From contig JAVVVE010000001.1 of NCBI GenBank assembly GCA_036652815.1, forward strand, positions 62,001-126,000: a DNA stretch of 64,000 bases. Direction: 5' to 3'. The notes beneath the pieces are model-generated. The model did no database searches. It saw nothing but the letters and a program-made list of their open reading frames with translations, and was not told the origin of the DNA. A program made the translations under genes and the position numbers. This document shows, piece by piece, positions 41,901-50,421 of this stretch (positions within the stretch are counted from its first letter, which is position 1; every line of letters starts with the position of its first letter). This DNA is from SZUA-378 sp036652815. Its GTDB lineage: Bacteria; Bacillota; Clostridia; Lachnospirales; Lachnospiraceae.

Positions 41901-42896
41901 TTATTTTTCTAAGTCTACTCCTTGTAGCAAAGTCTGAATCTGTTCCACTGTCAACCACTCTGTATTGGTGCCTGAGCTGTATGCAAATCCCTCTGTTACT
42001 TTTTTCCCTGTCGGTGTTGGTCTTTTACTGTCACTCCATACCATCTGCGGATATACAATAAAGTGCTTATCATATTCATAAGTAGTCATGGAATCTTCTA
42101 CTGTAACCATAATCTCATGTAATTTCTCACCCTCGCGGATACCGACTTCCGGCATCGTACATCCCGGGAGCATGGCTTGTGCCAAATCCGTAATCTTAAA
42201 GGACGGTATCTTGGAGATAAAGGTCTCGCCGCCTTTGGCTTCTGCCAAAGCTTTCAGGACTAATTCCACTCCCTGTGTCAGGCTAATCCAAAATCTGGTC
42301 ATACGATAATCGGTAATCGGTAATTCTGTTTCTCCTTTATTAATGATATTCTGGAAAAATGGGATAACCGAGCCTCTGCTTCCGGCAACATTGCCATATC
42401 TGACAATAGAAAAGCTAATATCCTTATGTCCTGCATAAGCATTGGCTGCTACAAACAACTTATCAGACACTAATTTGGTGCCACCATATAGGTTGACCGG
42501 ATTAACAGCCTTGTCGGTAGACAATGCCACTACCTTCTGCACCTTGGAATCCAGAGCCGCATCTATAATATTCTGCGCCCCATTAATATTAGTCTTAATC
42601 GCCTCATTAGGGTTATATTCACAGGCAGGGACCTGTTTCAGTGCTGCTGCGTGAATGACATAATCTACTCCCTCAAAGGCTCTTTGTAAACGTTCTTTAT
42701 CTCTGACATCACCAATAAAGAATCTTAATCTATCTGCATATTGTTTAAATTCATTCATCATGATGAACTGCTTGTATTCATCTCTGGAGTATATAATAAT
42801 CTTTTTGGGATTATCATGTTCCAATACATATTTGGTAAAGCATTTTCCAAAAGAACCGGTTCCTCCGGTAATCAAAATCGTCTTATTCTCTAACAT
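41901..42896 (-). CDS. pseB: PseB: UDP-GlcNAc 4,6-dehydratase (5-inverting)
   Basis: A 331-residue short-form SDR enzyme. ITGGTGSFGKCFTKYVL binds the cofactor, VIHAAALKQVPACEYNPNEA is the conserved substrate block, and the active site reads STDKAVNPVNLYGGTK with the Asp-Lys-Tyr set of PseB (Tyr retained, unlike the PglF long form). SRGSVIPFF and LPITDYRMTRFWI follow. It converts UDP-GlcNAc to UDP-2-acetamido-2,6-dideoxy-beta-L-arabino-hexos-4-ulose, the first step to pseudaminic acid. It heads the pse block after a 108-base gap that holds a good promoter candidate. It has an AGGAGA ribosome site. Confidence 0.96.
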   Translation of the reverse strand: MLENKTILITGGTGSFGKCFTKYVLEHDNPKKIIIYSRDEYKQFIMMNEFKQYADRLRFFIGDVRDKERLQRAFEGVDYVIHAAALKQVPACEYNPNEAIKTNINGAQNIIDAALDSKVQKVVALSTDKAVNPVNLYGGTKLVSDKLFVAANAYAGHKDISFSIVRYGNVAGSRGSVIPFFQNIINKGETELPITDYRMTRFWISLTQGVELVLKALAEAKGGETFISKIPSFKITDLAQAMLPGCTMPEVGIREGEKLHEIMVTVEDSMTTYEYDKHFIVYPQMVWSDSKRPTPTGKKVTEGFAYSSGTNTEWLTVEQIQTLLQGVDLEK

Positions 42897-42956
42897 CTCA
42901 TTCTCCTATTCTGGTAAAAAACCATGTGGCACATCACTGCACTTGCACATTTTTTT

Positions 42957-42985
42957 ATTTTATCATATTCTCACTACTTTTACAA
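42957..42985 (-). promoter_or_regulatory. Candidate sigma-A promoter before pseB
   Basis: On the minus strand TTGTAA at 42985-42980, a 17-base spacer, then TAAAAT at 42962-42957 preceded by TGA, giving an extended minus 10 of the form TGnTAAAAT. It lies in the largest gap of the window and about 60 bases before the pseB ATG. Four of six and five of six consensus bases match. Promoters cannot be proven by eye, but this is the best one in the window. Confidence 0.6.
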
Positions 42986-43004
42986 ATAAATCTACGGAGT
43001 AAAT

Positions 43005-44024
43005 CTACTGCGTAAATTTACGTCGATACCAATAGAGAGCTTTGTAATAAATCAGAAAAAATAATTCTGATTTACAGAAATACCGGATTAATTTTTTTTC
43101 TTCTTTATCAAAGCGTGCCTGATAATATGGGTTCTGTTGAAACTCCGGAAATCTGCGCTTGATGCCTTTCTTCATCTTTCTCAAAAAGACAAGATGTTTG
43201 GGATTGTTTCCCTGCATATAGGTAAATAAGGTATTGACCAGATAAAGCTCTGCAAATTTGAATTCCAGTTCTTGATGATAGGTTACCAGCCAGCCTCTTT
43301 TTTCGCATTCTGTCATCAACTGTTCCATGGCAGTCAAACGATCTTTGCATCTGGACTCACTGACTACATGTACCGTCGAATCCTCATGCTGATAATAATA
43401 ATAGAGGGGTTCATTCACTTTTTCAAAATGAGTACAGTGCAGCATCCACAAGGGCGAAGCACAGTTATCCTCATAAAAAATATGCTCCGGAAACCAAAGT
43501 TTATTCTCTACTATAATCTCACGCTTATAGATCTTAATAACCATACTGCCTGCATGCAGCAATATTTTCCGATAGGCTGCCTCATCCAATATCCCTGTTT
43601 GGTCATCCGTATTATTCTGTATGACCTGCCCGACTGTCATCGTATGTTTTCGAACCAGAGAATAGTCACAGCCCACCACATCCGCACCTGTTTCCTCGGC
43701 ACGATTCAATAGCTTCTCATACATATCCGGAGCGATCCAATCGTCGCTGTCAACAAATCCGATCCATTCTCCGCCGGCTGCATGGATACCCAGATTCTTG
43801 GCACCCCCCTGCTTCAGGTTCTCCTGAGAGGCAATTACCGTGATCAGCTCCGGATATTGCAAGGCATACTCCTGTAAGATAGAGAGAGAAGTATCGTGAG
43901 AGGAATCGTCCACTGCGATAATCTCAAAATCACTGATCGTCTGATGCAGTAACGAATCTATACAATACTTTAGTTTGCCATCCAATGCCATATTATATAC
44001 AGGCACAATAATGCTCAGTTTCAT
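43005..44024 (-). CDS. GT2 family glycosyltransferase
   Basis: A 339-residue GT-A enzyme of the EpsJ/WcaA kind. LSIIVPVYNMALDGKL opens it; VDDSSHDTSLSIL, NLGIHAAGGEWIGFVDSDDW (with the metal-binding Asp pair) and EDNCASPLWML are the conserved blocks. The C-terminal region has basic and aromatic residues (LIYYKALYWYRRKF) that may bind the membrane. It follows the ABC transporter gene by 3 bases and precedes the pse promoter gap, so it ends the upstream unit. Sugar specificity is unknown. Confidence 0.9.
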   Translation of the reverse strand: MKLSIIVPVYNMALDGKLKYCIDSLLHQTISDFEIIAVDDSSHDTSLSILQEYALQYPELITVIASQENLKQGGAKNLGIHAAGGEWIGFVDSDDWIAPDMYEKLLNRAEETGADVVGCDYSLVRKHTMTVGQVIQNNTDDQTGILDEAAYRKILLHAGSMVIKIYKREIIVENKLWFPEHIFYEDNCASPLWMLHCTHFEKVNEPLYYYYQHEDSTVHVVSESRCKDRLTAMEQLMTECEKRGWLVTYHQELEFKFAELYLVNTLFTYMQGNNPKHLVFLRKMKKGIKRRFPEFQQNPYYQARFDKEEKKLIRYFCKSELFFLIYYKALYWYRRKFTQ

Positions 44025-44027
44025 AGA

Positions 44028-45764
44028 TTACCTTTCTCTCACGATCTTGCCTTGTTCTACACGGTAAATCATATCGCACTTCTCTATCGTCTGCAGACGA
44101 TGTGCGATGATGAGCAGCGTCTTCTTGCCGTGAAAATGATTAATCGATTCCATAATCGCAGCCTCTGTATCATTATCCAACGCCGAAGTTGCTTCATCCA
44201 AAATCAGAACCTCCGGATCGTTAAACAATGCTCTGGCAATTCCGATTCTCTGTCTCTGTCCACCCGATAAGCGGATTCCACGTTCTCCAATACTCGTTTC
44301 CAGTCCATCAGGAAGACCTCTGACAAATTCAGCTAATTGTGCTTCTTCTAATACTTCCCAAACACGGCTTTCGCTAATCTGCATCTCCGGTATGCCAAAC
44401 GCAACATTCTTACGTATCGTATCATCTAACATAAATATCATCTGTGGAATATAACCGATATCTTTTAACCAGGCTCTGTATGCATCCTTGATATCGGTTT
44501 CATCTGCATAGATGGTACCGCCTTCTATCTCCAGCAGACCTAACAATACATCTACTATCGTAGTTTTACCGGCACCGGAGCTGCCTACGATACCTACCGC
44601 AGTCCCTATGGGGATCTCCATATTGGCATGGTCAAAAATCAAAGTCTCTGTATTGGGATAGCGATAGGTGATATCCTCCAAACGGATACTCTTCTGAATC
44701 GCAAGCTTTTGATCGGTATCTTTAGCAAAACTCATGTCAATATTGGTATCACTGATCTCATCCTGCAGATTATCGCTGACTCCCATGAAAAAAGGTTCAA
44801 AATACGCCATGGAGGTAAGCTGGTTATTAATGCGGTTGGCACATGGCATCAGACGAACTGCGGCTACACCAAACGCAGCAATGATAGGCATAATCTGTGT
44901 CGCATCTCCGCCACTCAGCACTAAGAAAAGCAGATAGCCAACCATGCCTATGATAAAGACCGTTTCTATTAATAGTCTGGGAGTATTGTTATAGATACTG
45001 TATTTTTGTACCGCTTCTACATAACCGCGTCCACATTTCACATATTCATCAATAAAGTATTGTTCTTTTCCGGCAATCTTGACTTCTTTAATGCCGGACA
45101 CGGTCTGTGAGATCCATTTGAATAGTCCGCTGTAATATGCCTGATTGTCCGCTCCCGCTTTCTGCATAATCGGTTTAATCACGATCTTAATCAAAAAGAG
45201 AGTCAGAATCAGCAACGTCGCAAACATAATGGTCATCTTCGCATCGGCTGCCAGCAGAACCGCTGTTAAGGAAAAGAAGATAATCACTTCTGATATGATC
45301 TGTAACACAGCCAAAATCAGGGCATACATATTGTTGACATCCGATGTAATACTTCTTTGAATCACTGAGGTGTCACTATTTAGATAAAATTCATACCCTC
45401 TGCGCAGATAATTCTTCATCATACGTTCCGAGGTACGAAACTGATTGGTGTAGATAAAATGGTATAACATCTTCTGCTGTGCAAAAAGAAAGAGATTCTT
45501 TAACACAAAAGCCGCAATCAACGCCAGCATGACAAATACTGTGAACTGTGTTTCATTCCTCATACCCAGTAGATGATACAATCTGCTCATCATGGCACTG
45601 CTTTGTACTGCATGAGGTGTCATCACCACTTTGATGACCGGAAATACCAGTGCAATACTGGCAGTCTCCAAGATGGCTCCAATTAGCATAGCAAAGAGCA
45701 GCACTATCATATTCGCTTTTTGTTTTTTATCTAATAACACATTGATTTTCTTTAATATCTTCAT
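44028..45764 (-). CDS. ABC transporter, fused permease and ATPase (PglK-like lipid-oligosaccharide flippase)
   Basis: A 578-residue half-transporter: six membrane segments in the first 320 residues, then a full ATPase with GSSGAGKTT (Walker A), IRLSGGQRQRIGIARAL (signature) and VLILDEATSALD (Walker B). Size, the early AILETASIALVFPVI pattern and the long helix with ITSDVNNMYAL are like PglK of Campylobacter (564 residues), which flips undecaprenyl-PP-linked oligosaccharide. Other MsbA-like exporters share the layout, so the substrate is inferred. Its presence beside a Wzx flippase (61303-62832) gives the locus two translocation routes. Confidence 0.88.
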   Translation of the reverse strand: MKILKKINVLLDKKQKANMIVLLFAMLIGAILETASIALVFPVIKVVMTPHAVQSSAMMSRLYHLLGMRNETQFTVFVMLALIAAFVLKNLFLFAQQKMLYHFIYTNQFRTSERMMKNYLRRGYEFYLNSDTSVIQRSITSDVNNMYALILAVLQIISEVIIFFSLTAVLLAADAKMTIMFATLLILTLFLIKIVIKPIMQKAGADNQAYYSGLFKWISQTVSGIKEVKIAGKEQYFIDEYVKCGRGYVEAVQKYSIYNNTPRLLIETVFIIGMVGYLLFLVLSGGDATQIMPIIAAFGVAAVRLMPCANRINNQLTSMAYFEPFFMGVSDNLQDEISDTNIDMSFAKDTDQKLAIQKSIRLEDITYRYPNTETLIFDHANMEIPIGTAVGIVGSSGAGKTTIVDVLLGLLEIEGGTIYADETDIKDAYRAWLKDIGYIPQMIFMLDDTIRKNVAFGIPEMQISESRVWEVLEEAQLAEFVRGLPDGLETSIGERGIRLSGGQRQRIGIARALFNDPEVLILDEATSALDNDTEAAIMESINHFHGKKTLLIIAHRLQTIEKCDMIYRVEQGKIVRER

Positions 45765-45778
45765 TTCTTTTTCCTCAT

Positions 45779-46864
45779 CTATATCTGGTCATTATAACGG
45801 TGAACTGCGGGTGCTTCATAGCGATCCATAAAGTCCTCTCCTAAGAATATCTTCTCATCGACAAACTCCATACTGTAAATCGCCTGCGTAAATACCGAGA
45901 CAGCCCGATCAAAATGCACTCCCTCCAGATAGTTCATCACTTCCAGTGGAAATCGTCCTTTCAGAACAATACAGTCCGAAAACAGATGCTCATAATCCAG
46001 ATGATCTCTGGGATGCGGTTTAATAAAGACGCGGAAGCCTTCACAGTACTCCTTTATGATATCCTCCAGAATCTGTTTCCTTACCTCCAAGGTGCAGAGC
46101 GGTTCCGTTAGAATCAGTACGTTCTTACCTGCAATCCTCTCATCTATGGGGTTATGAATCTGCTGCATTAAGGCATCTGCATCTTCCATAAAAGCCCGTA
46201 CCATCAATTGTTGATCAGGCTTACTGATGCGTTCCTCTAATTGTTTTCTTGGCAGTTCTTTATAATAAGGGCAATCGTATTTAAGACAGGAACGGTCATT
46301 AATCTCCATATCGATGCAATATCTGCCATACCCATTCTGTATGAAGATCAGATTCCAGCGTGACAGTAAGACTTTGAGTCTGAAACATCCTCTATTATCA
46401 AATCTTGCGGTATCATAGATCTTAAGACAATCCAAACCATCTTCCAGTGCATGATACGGTATCTTATGCTTATTCAGATAATATCCTATCGGGTCTGAAT
46501 CACAAAAAACATAGATATCCCGATAAAGCGTAAAATCAACCGGAATATAGGGTTCCTGCTGCTTGGACAATAGATCGGTAAATCTAATTCTGGCAATCAT
46601 ATTAGCAAGAATACCCCTATCTCGTTTCAGTGCTACCAGCTGCGGTGATTCCAAATAACCTTTTTCATCAAACCACAGCACTTCCTCAAAATAATGAATG
46701 TTCTCTATCCGTTCTTTTAACTGTTCAAAGTCCGTAGACATTCGGCTCAAAATCAAGGTTGCACCTGTTTGTTCTCTTATCGTGTTGGATAAATTAAACT
46801 CTTTTAAAAAGGCAACGTAAACATGATAGTAAGTATGGCATACATAGACTCTGTCTCGCATCAT
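45779..46864 (-). CDS. GT52-like (sialyltransferase-like) glycosyltransferase
   Basis: About 361 residues. Start taken at the ATG at 46864 behind GAGAGGAG; an adjacent ATG at 46861 is equally possible, and the ATG at 46879 is poorly placed. The protein starts VYVCHTYYHVYVAFLKEF, and the C-terminal half has VFIKPHPRDHLDYEHLFSD followed by SVFTQAIYSMEF. These features (short HT-x-YH start, KPHPRD) resemble GT52 sialyltransferases and related capsular transferases that use CMP-activated nonulosonic acids. Because the locus makes CMP-pseudaminic acid from the next block, I infer that this enzyme could transfer Pse. It lies between a GT2 and the PglK-like gene. Confidence 0.7.
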   Translation of the reverse strand: MMRDRVYVCHTYYHVYVAFLKEFNLSNTIREQTGATLILSRMSTDFEQLKERIENIHYFEEVLWFDEKGYLESPQLVALKRDRGILANMIARIRFTDLLSKQQEPYIPVDFTLYRDIYVFCDSDPIGYYLNKHKIPYHALEDGLDCLKIYDTARFDNRGCFRLKVLLSRWNLIFIQNGYGRYCIDMEINDRSCLKYDCPYYKELPRKQLEERISKPDQQLMVRAFMEDADALMQQIHNPIDERIAGKNVLILTEPLCTLEVRKQILEDIIKEYCEGFRVFIKPHPRDHLDYEHLFSDCIVLKGRFPLEVMNYLEGVHFDRAVSVFTQAIYSMEFVDEKIFLGEDFMDRYEAPAVHRYNDQI

Positions 46865-46881
46865 GACCTCTCCTCTCATTG

Positions 46882-47898
46882 TTACAGCTCACCGTTATCG
46901 CTAAGATTATCGGGATGACGCAGTTTGACATGCAGTTGACGCACCACCAAGGGATTCATTGTAAATAACAATATATATATTTTATTGCGTTTCGTCAAGT
47001 AAGGGTTGCTAATGGTATCTTTGATATGGCTACGCAGATAAGAGATCATACCGCAATATTGCACATGGTCCGCAGTCATCTGTGCAATCGGAATATGGAG
47101 TAAATATTCCATTCTCTGAAATAGTGCAAATCTAACAGCATAGCGATGTAACTCGGGATACCTGGCATTTACCAGTGTTTCCACCATATCTGCATTATCA
47201 ACACAATCGCCATATACTCTTGAGAAATCTCCTTTGGACAGCTTTCTTGTATTGCTTCCCATTCGATAACATACGTTATACATCTGTTGTGGTATGGAGA
47301 CGATACCCTCAATATCCTGTAGCAGATGCACCAATAGGTTAAAATCTTCGTTCAACACCCCTTCCGGAAATAAGCGATGTTGAAACAATACAGCATCTAT
47401 TAGTTTGGTGCAAAAAGAGCAGTCCCCTTTATGCAAAAGAAGCTCCTTTAGAAAATCTGTCGGGGAATAGCATAGGGTAGTCTCGGGTGGAATACAGATA
47501 GGTGGCAGTTCCTCACCGCTCTCAGTGAGTTCTCTCCGTGCCGCCTGTGCAACAGGACAATCATACTTGTCTATCGCCTCTATAAGGAGCTCATACATCC
47601 TTGGTTCCACATAATCATCGCTATCCACAAATCCCAGATAATCGCCCGTTGCTGCCCGGATGCCTGTATTTCTCGCAGCAGAAGAGCCTGCATTGTTCTG
47701 ATGGATGACCTTAATCCTTGCATCTTCCTGTCCCAACTCATCACAAAGTCTATCTGTTCCATCCGTAGATCCATCATCGACCAAAATAATCTCCAGATTA
47801 CGATAAGTCTGACTGCAGATAGAATGCACACAGCGCGGCAGATATTCTATAATATTATAAACAGGTACAATAATCGTAATCAACTTATTTTGTTTCAT
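46882..47898 (-). CDS. GT2 family glycosyltransferase
   Basis: A 338-residue GT-A enzyme. LITIIVPVYNIIEYLPRCV, ILVDDGSTDGT, NAGSSAARNTGIRAATGDY and FVDSDDYVEP (metal-binding Asp residues) are the standard family blocks. After residue 250 the sequence is less conserved and contains hydrophobic stretches, as in EpsJ-type capsular enzymes. It precedes the GT52-like gene by 18 bases and follows a GT4 gene by 21 bases. The donor is not identifiable. Confidence 0.9.
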   Translation of the reverse strand: MKQNKLITIIVPVYNIIEYLPRCVHSICSQTYRNLEIILVDDGSTDGTDRLCDELGQEDARIKVIHQNNAGSSAARNTGIRAATGDYLGFVDSDDYVEPRMYELLIEAIDKYDCPVAQAARRELTESGEELPPICIPPETTLCYSPTDFLKELLLHKGDCSFCTKLIDAVLFQHRLFPEGVLNEDFNLLVHLLQDIEGIVSIPQQMYNVCYRMGSNTRKLSKGDFSRVYGDCVDNADMVETLVNARYPELHRYAVRFALFQRMEYLLHIPIAQMTADHVQYCGMISYLRSHIKDTISNPYLTKRNKIYILLFTMNPLVVRQLHVKLRHPDNLSDNGEL

Positions 47899-47918
47899 AG
47901 GATTCTTCGCTTTCTGCT

Positions 47919-49109
47919 TTATTGTTTTTTTGCATGTGTTTTGAGATAATGGTACATTCTTCCCGGTGCCACAATAGGTGCTTTGCTGATCGGTCCCTCC
48001 GGTGCATAATAATCTTCCACGCCATCACATAATTGCGTGCACAGCTTCAATAACTGCTGTGCTGCATTCTCGGCATTCCATACCGTCGTAATCGTCTCAT
48101 AGGCCGCTCTGCCCAGTCTTTGTCGTAGATCTCGATCCAAAATAAGCTTCTTAACACAGGCATAAAACTCATGAAAATCCTCATTGCGATAGATGAGACC
48201 ATTCACGCCATCCTGTATCAGATAGGGGGTCGCCCCCATCGCATGGCTGGCCACTACTGCACAGCCACTGTTCATCGCTTCATTGATGACTGCTCCCCAG
48301 CCTTCCCAGTATTGACTGGTCGCGATACTGATATTGGAACGTTCCATATAGCTGCGGACCTCTGTTGGATTTTTAAAGCCGGTCATCGTAATGACATCCT
48401 GTAATCGTTCTTTCTCTATGCAGTTGCTAATCTTCTCTTTCAGTTCTCCGCCCCCGATGATCGTAATATGGGCTCTGATCTGATCTCGGGCCAATTGTCT
48501 CGCCAATCGAAGCACGTACTCCGGCTGTTTCACATGTATAAACCTGCCCACCCACACGATTTCCATAATATCCTGCGGTTTTGCAGCCATCAGTTGTGCA
48601 ATCTGATAGTGATAAGTCTGTGGAAAATATCCCCAGCGAAACATCTTATTCGGATAAGCACGTATGATGTGGAAATCCGAAGCCACATAGCCGCCATTGC
48701 ACAGAAGATACACCGGTGCTTTTCGATATCTCATATGATCATGGTATTTTTTCTTTAATCCTCTGGGTGAAACAGCTCGCCATTGTCCTGCTTTGTAGAT
48801 GCGTTCACTGCTTCGAATCACGATTTTGCCAAGAGCCAGACGTTCTTCGATGTAGCTCTCGTCTTCTACTCCTCCAAAGATTACTATATCGCTGTCCAGA
48901 ATCAGACGTCTGCATGCTTCTGCCTGCTCGTAGAAGCAGCACAGGTAAGGACAATCCTTTACTAACTGCCCCCATCCCATTTTAATACGTTCCTCTTCCA
49001 TCGGTTCTGTTTGAATAAAATGATATTCCTCCCCCAGCACTTGGTATAAAGCATTGGATAATGGAATCTGGTGGTGATTAATGTAATTAGATACTGTAGT
49101 TATCTTCAT
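47919..49109 (-). CDS. GT4-like glycosyltransferase
   Basis: A 396-residue GT-B enzyme. The N-terminal part begins ITTVSNYINHHQIPLSNALY, a form common in GT4 enzymes of exopolysaccharide loci. The C-terminal domain has VWVGRFIHVKQPEYVLRLA, ITIIGGGELKEKI, ATSQYWEGWGAVINEAMNSG and NGLIYRNED. It overlaps the GT4 gene upstream by 4 bases. No membrane segment is visible. The WEGWGAVINEAMN block keeps the donor-binding glutamates. Substrate unknown. Confidence 0.88.
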   Translation of the reverse strand: MKITTVSNYINHHQIPLSNALYQVLGEEYHFIQTEPMEEERIKMGWGQLVKDCPYLCCFYEQAEACRRLILDSDIVIFGGVEDESYIEERLALGKIVIRSSERIYKAGQWRAVSPRGLKKKYHDHMRYRKAPVYLLCNGGYVASDFHIIRAYPNKMFRWGYFPQTYHYQIAQLMAAKPQDIMEIVWVGRFIHVKQPEYVLRLARQLARDQIRAHITIIGGGELKEKISNCIEKERLQDVITMTGFKNPTEVRSYMERSNISIATSQYWEGWGAVINEAMNSGCAVVASHAMGATPYLIQDGVNGLIYRNEDFHEFYACVKKLILDRDLRQRLGRAAYETITTVWNAENAAQQLLKLCTQLCDGVEDYYAPEGPISKAPIVAPGRMYHYLKTHAKKQ

Positions 49110-50395
49110 AATGCACCTCCCATACTTTGATAGATCTCCAGCAATCGATGATAATTATTCATAGGATGATGTGTCTGTGCCGCATGTTCCTTGGCATGTA
49201 CCGACAAACGAAGTGCCAGATCATCCTGATCAAAGATGCGGCAAATCTGCTTCGCCAACGCATCCGGCTGATTGACCTCATACAACAGACCATCTACTTC
49301 ATCCTGTAACAGATTGTGCACTCCACCCACATCAGAGCTTACGACCGGCACTCCAAGCAGCATTGCTTCCCCCACTGAATTGGGAGAATTCTCCATCGTA
49401 GAGGGGGAAACAAAGATATGACTGTGCTGCATGAGATCACACATCCCGGCACTGTCTACCATCCCCGTAAAGGTAATGCAATCGCTCAGCTGATGTGACC
49501 TGATGAGCTGTAAGAGATACTTGCCATAAGAAGATATCTTGAAACGATCCTTTATCGTCTCTTGTTTTGTAATCTTATTACCGGCTACTAAAAGAGTGAC
49601 ATCCGGATATCTTTGTCTGATCAAGGGAAGTGCCTGCAGCATGTAGTGGAAGCCCTTGAGGGGATAATCTCCCTGACTTAGCAAAAGACGATGTCTGACG
49701 CAGGCAGTTAAGTTCCATGATGATTCATAAAAATTAGAACGCAGGGTTTCATTCATAAAATGATACCTAATATCGGGGTTCAAAGATAAGGCTGTTGCAC
49801 GATCTAAATCTGTCCTGCCCGTTACATGTCCTACCAGTTTCAATATTTCTTCTTCCCGACGAGCCCTCACATAGAATTTACGCTGCTGCTGTCTCATATT
49901 ATCCTGTCTAAGGACATCCCTTAGCGTAAATCTACGCTGTACCCATCCCGGGATCCCATCCATATAGTGTTGCGCACAGGCGATACAGACTCCCTGTATC
50001 CCGACTAAAGTCCTATCCGGATCAGAGACTCGTGCCATTGCCAGTGCATGGGCAAATTCTGTTCCAAAGATATGTACTACATCCGGCTTGAAATCTGCAA
50101 CAATCTCACGCATACTTTTCTCCAAAGCCGGGTCATATCCCGCCTCTTGCCTAATATCTTCCAAAAATCCATAATAAGAGATACGCCCCGCTTTCCCCTG
50201 CACCCTGTGGCCTAACTCTGCAACAAGCTGTGACGAGATGGGAAAACAGATCCCCAGTTCAATCTGATTGTCTTCCGTCTGTTGCAAAAAGATATTCAGC
50301 AAACCGGTTAACCAACCTTCTCTATGACTGGATGTCAGCCCCAGGCTGTCCGCAATCAAAGGAAGCATAATATTACATACCCATAACACACGCAT
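49106..50395 (-). CDS. GT4 family glycosyltransferase
   Basis: The ATG at 50395, with a GGAAAGGAG site upstream, gives 429 residues; a reading from 50467 would enter the preceding GT2 gene. The protein opens RVLWVCNIMLPLIADSLGL, then VDVVHIFGTEFAHALAMA-like text in the middle (PDVVHIFGTEF), LLLSQGDYPLKGFHYML, HIFVSPSTMENSPNSVGEA and SSDVGGVHNL. The ENSPNSVGEAM motif contains the donor-binding glutamates of GT4. It overlaps the next GT4 by 4 bases. It is somewhat longer than typical GT4 enzymes because of an insertion near residues 170-230 rich in Arg and Gln. Confidence 0.88.
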   Translation of the reverse strand: MRVLWVCNIMLPLIADSLGLTSSHREGWLTGLLNIFLQQTEDNQIELGICFPISSQLVAELGHRVQGKAGRISYYGFLEDIRQEAGYDPALEKSMREIVADFKPDVVHIFGTEFAHALAMARVSDPDRTLVGIQGVCIACAQHYMDGIPGWVQRRFTLRDVLRQDNMRQQQRKFYVRARREEEILKLVGHVTGRTDLDRATALSLNPDIRYHFMNETLRSNFYESSWNLTACVRHRLLLSQGDYPLKGFHYMLQALPLIRQRYPDVTLLVAGNKITKQETIKDRFKISSYGKYLLQLIRSHQLSDCITFTGMVDSAGMCDLMQHSHIFVSPSTMENSPNSVGEAMLLGVPVVSSDVGGVHNLLQDEVDGLLYEVNQPDALAKQICRIFDQDDLALRLSVHAKEHAAQTHHPMNNYHRLLEIYQSMGGAL

Positions 50396-50421
50396 AGGGA
50401 GAACTCCTTTCCGGAAATATT

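Noticed and set aside
41878..41925. TATATT with an upstream TTAGAA as a promoter for pseC
   Set aside because: The minus 35 matches consensus at only three of six positions; the stem-loop is the better-supported feature of this gap.
38840..42896. Sialic or legionaminic acid pathway
   Set aside because: The short-form dehydratase keeps the PseB Asp-Lys-Tyr set, the hydrolase is PseG-like and no NeuC-type epimerase is present, so pseudaminic acid fits better.
42897..42950. Weak hairpin (ATGTG/CACAT) followed by six T before pseB
   Set aside because: Only five pairs with a 17-base loop; not enough for a terminator or attenuator claim.
43011..43022. Perfect 12-base palindrome near the end of a GT2 gene
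   Set aside because: It is inside coding sequence, short and A/T rich; no operator or site context.
43272..43712. Plus-strand open frame of 146 codons
   Set aside because: Antisense to a GT2 gene with all family motifs; no start signal.
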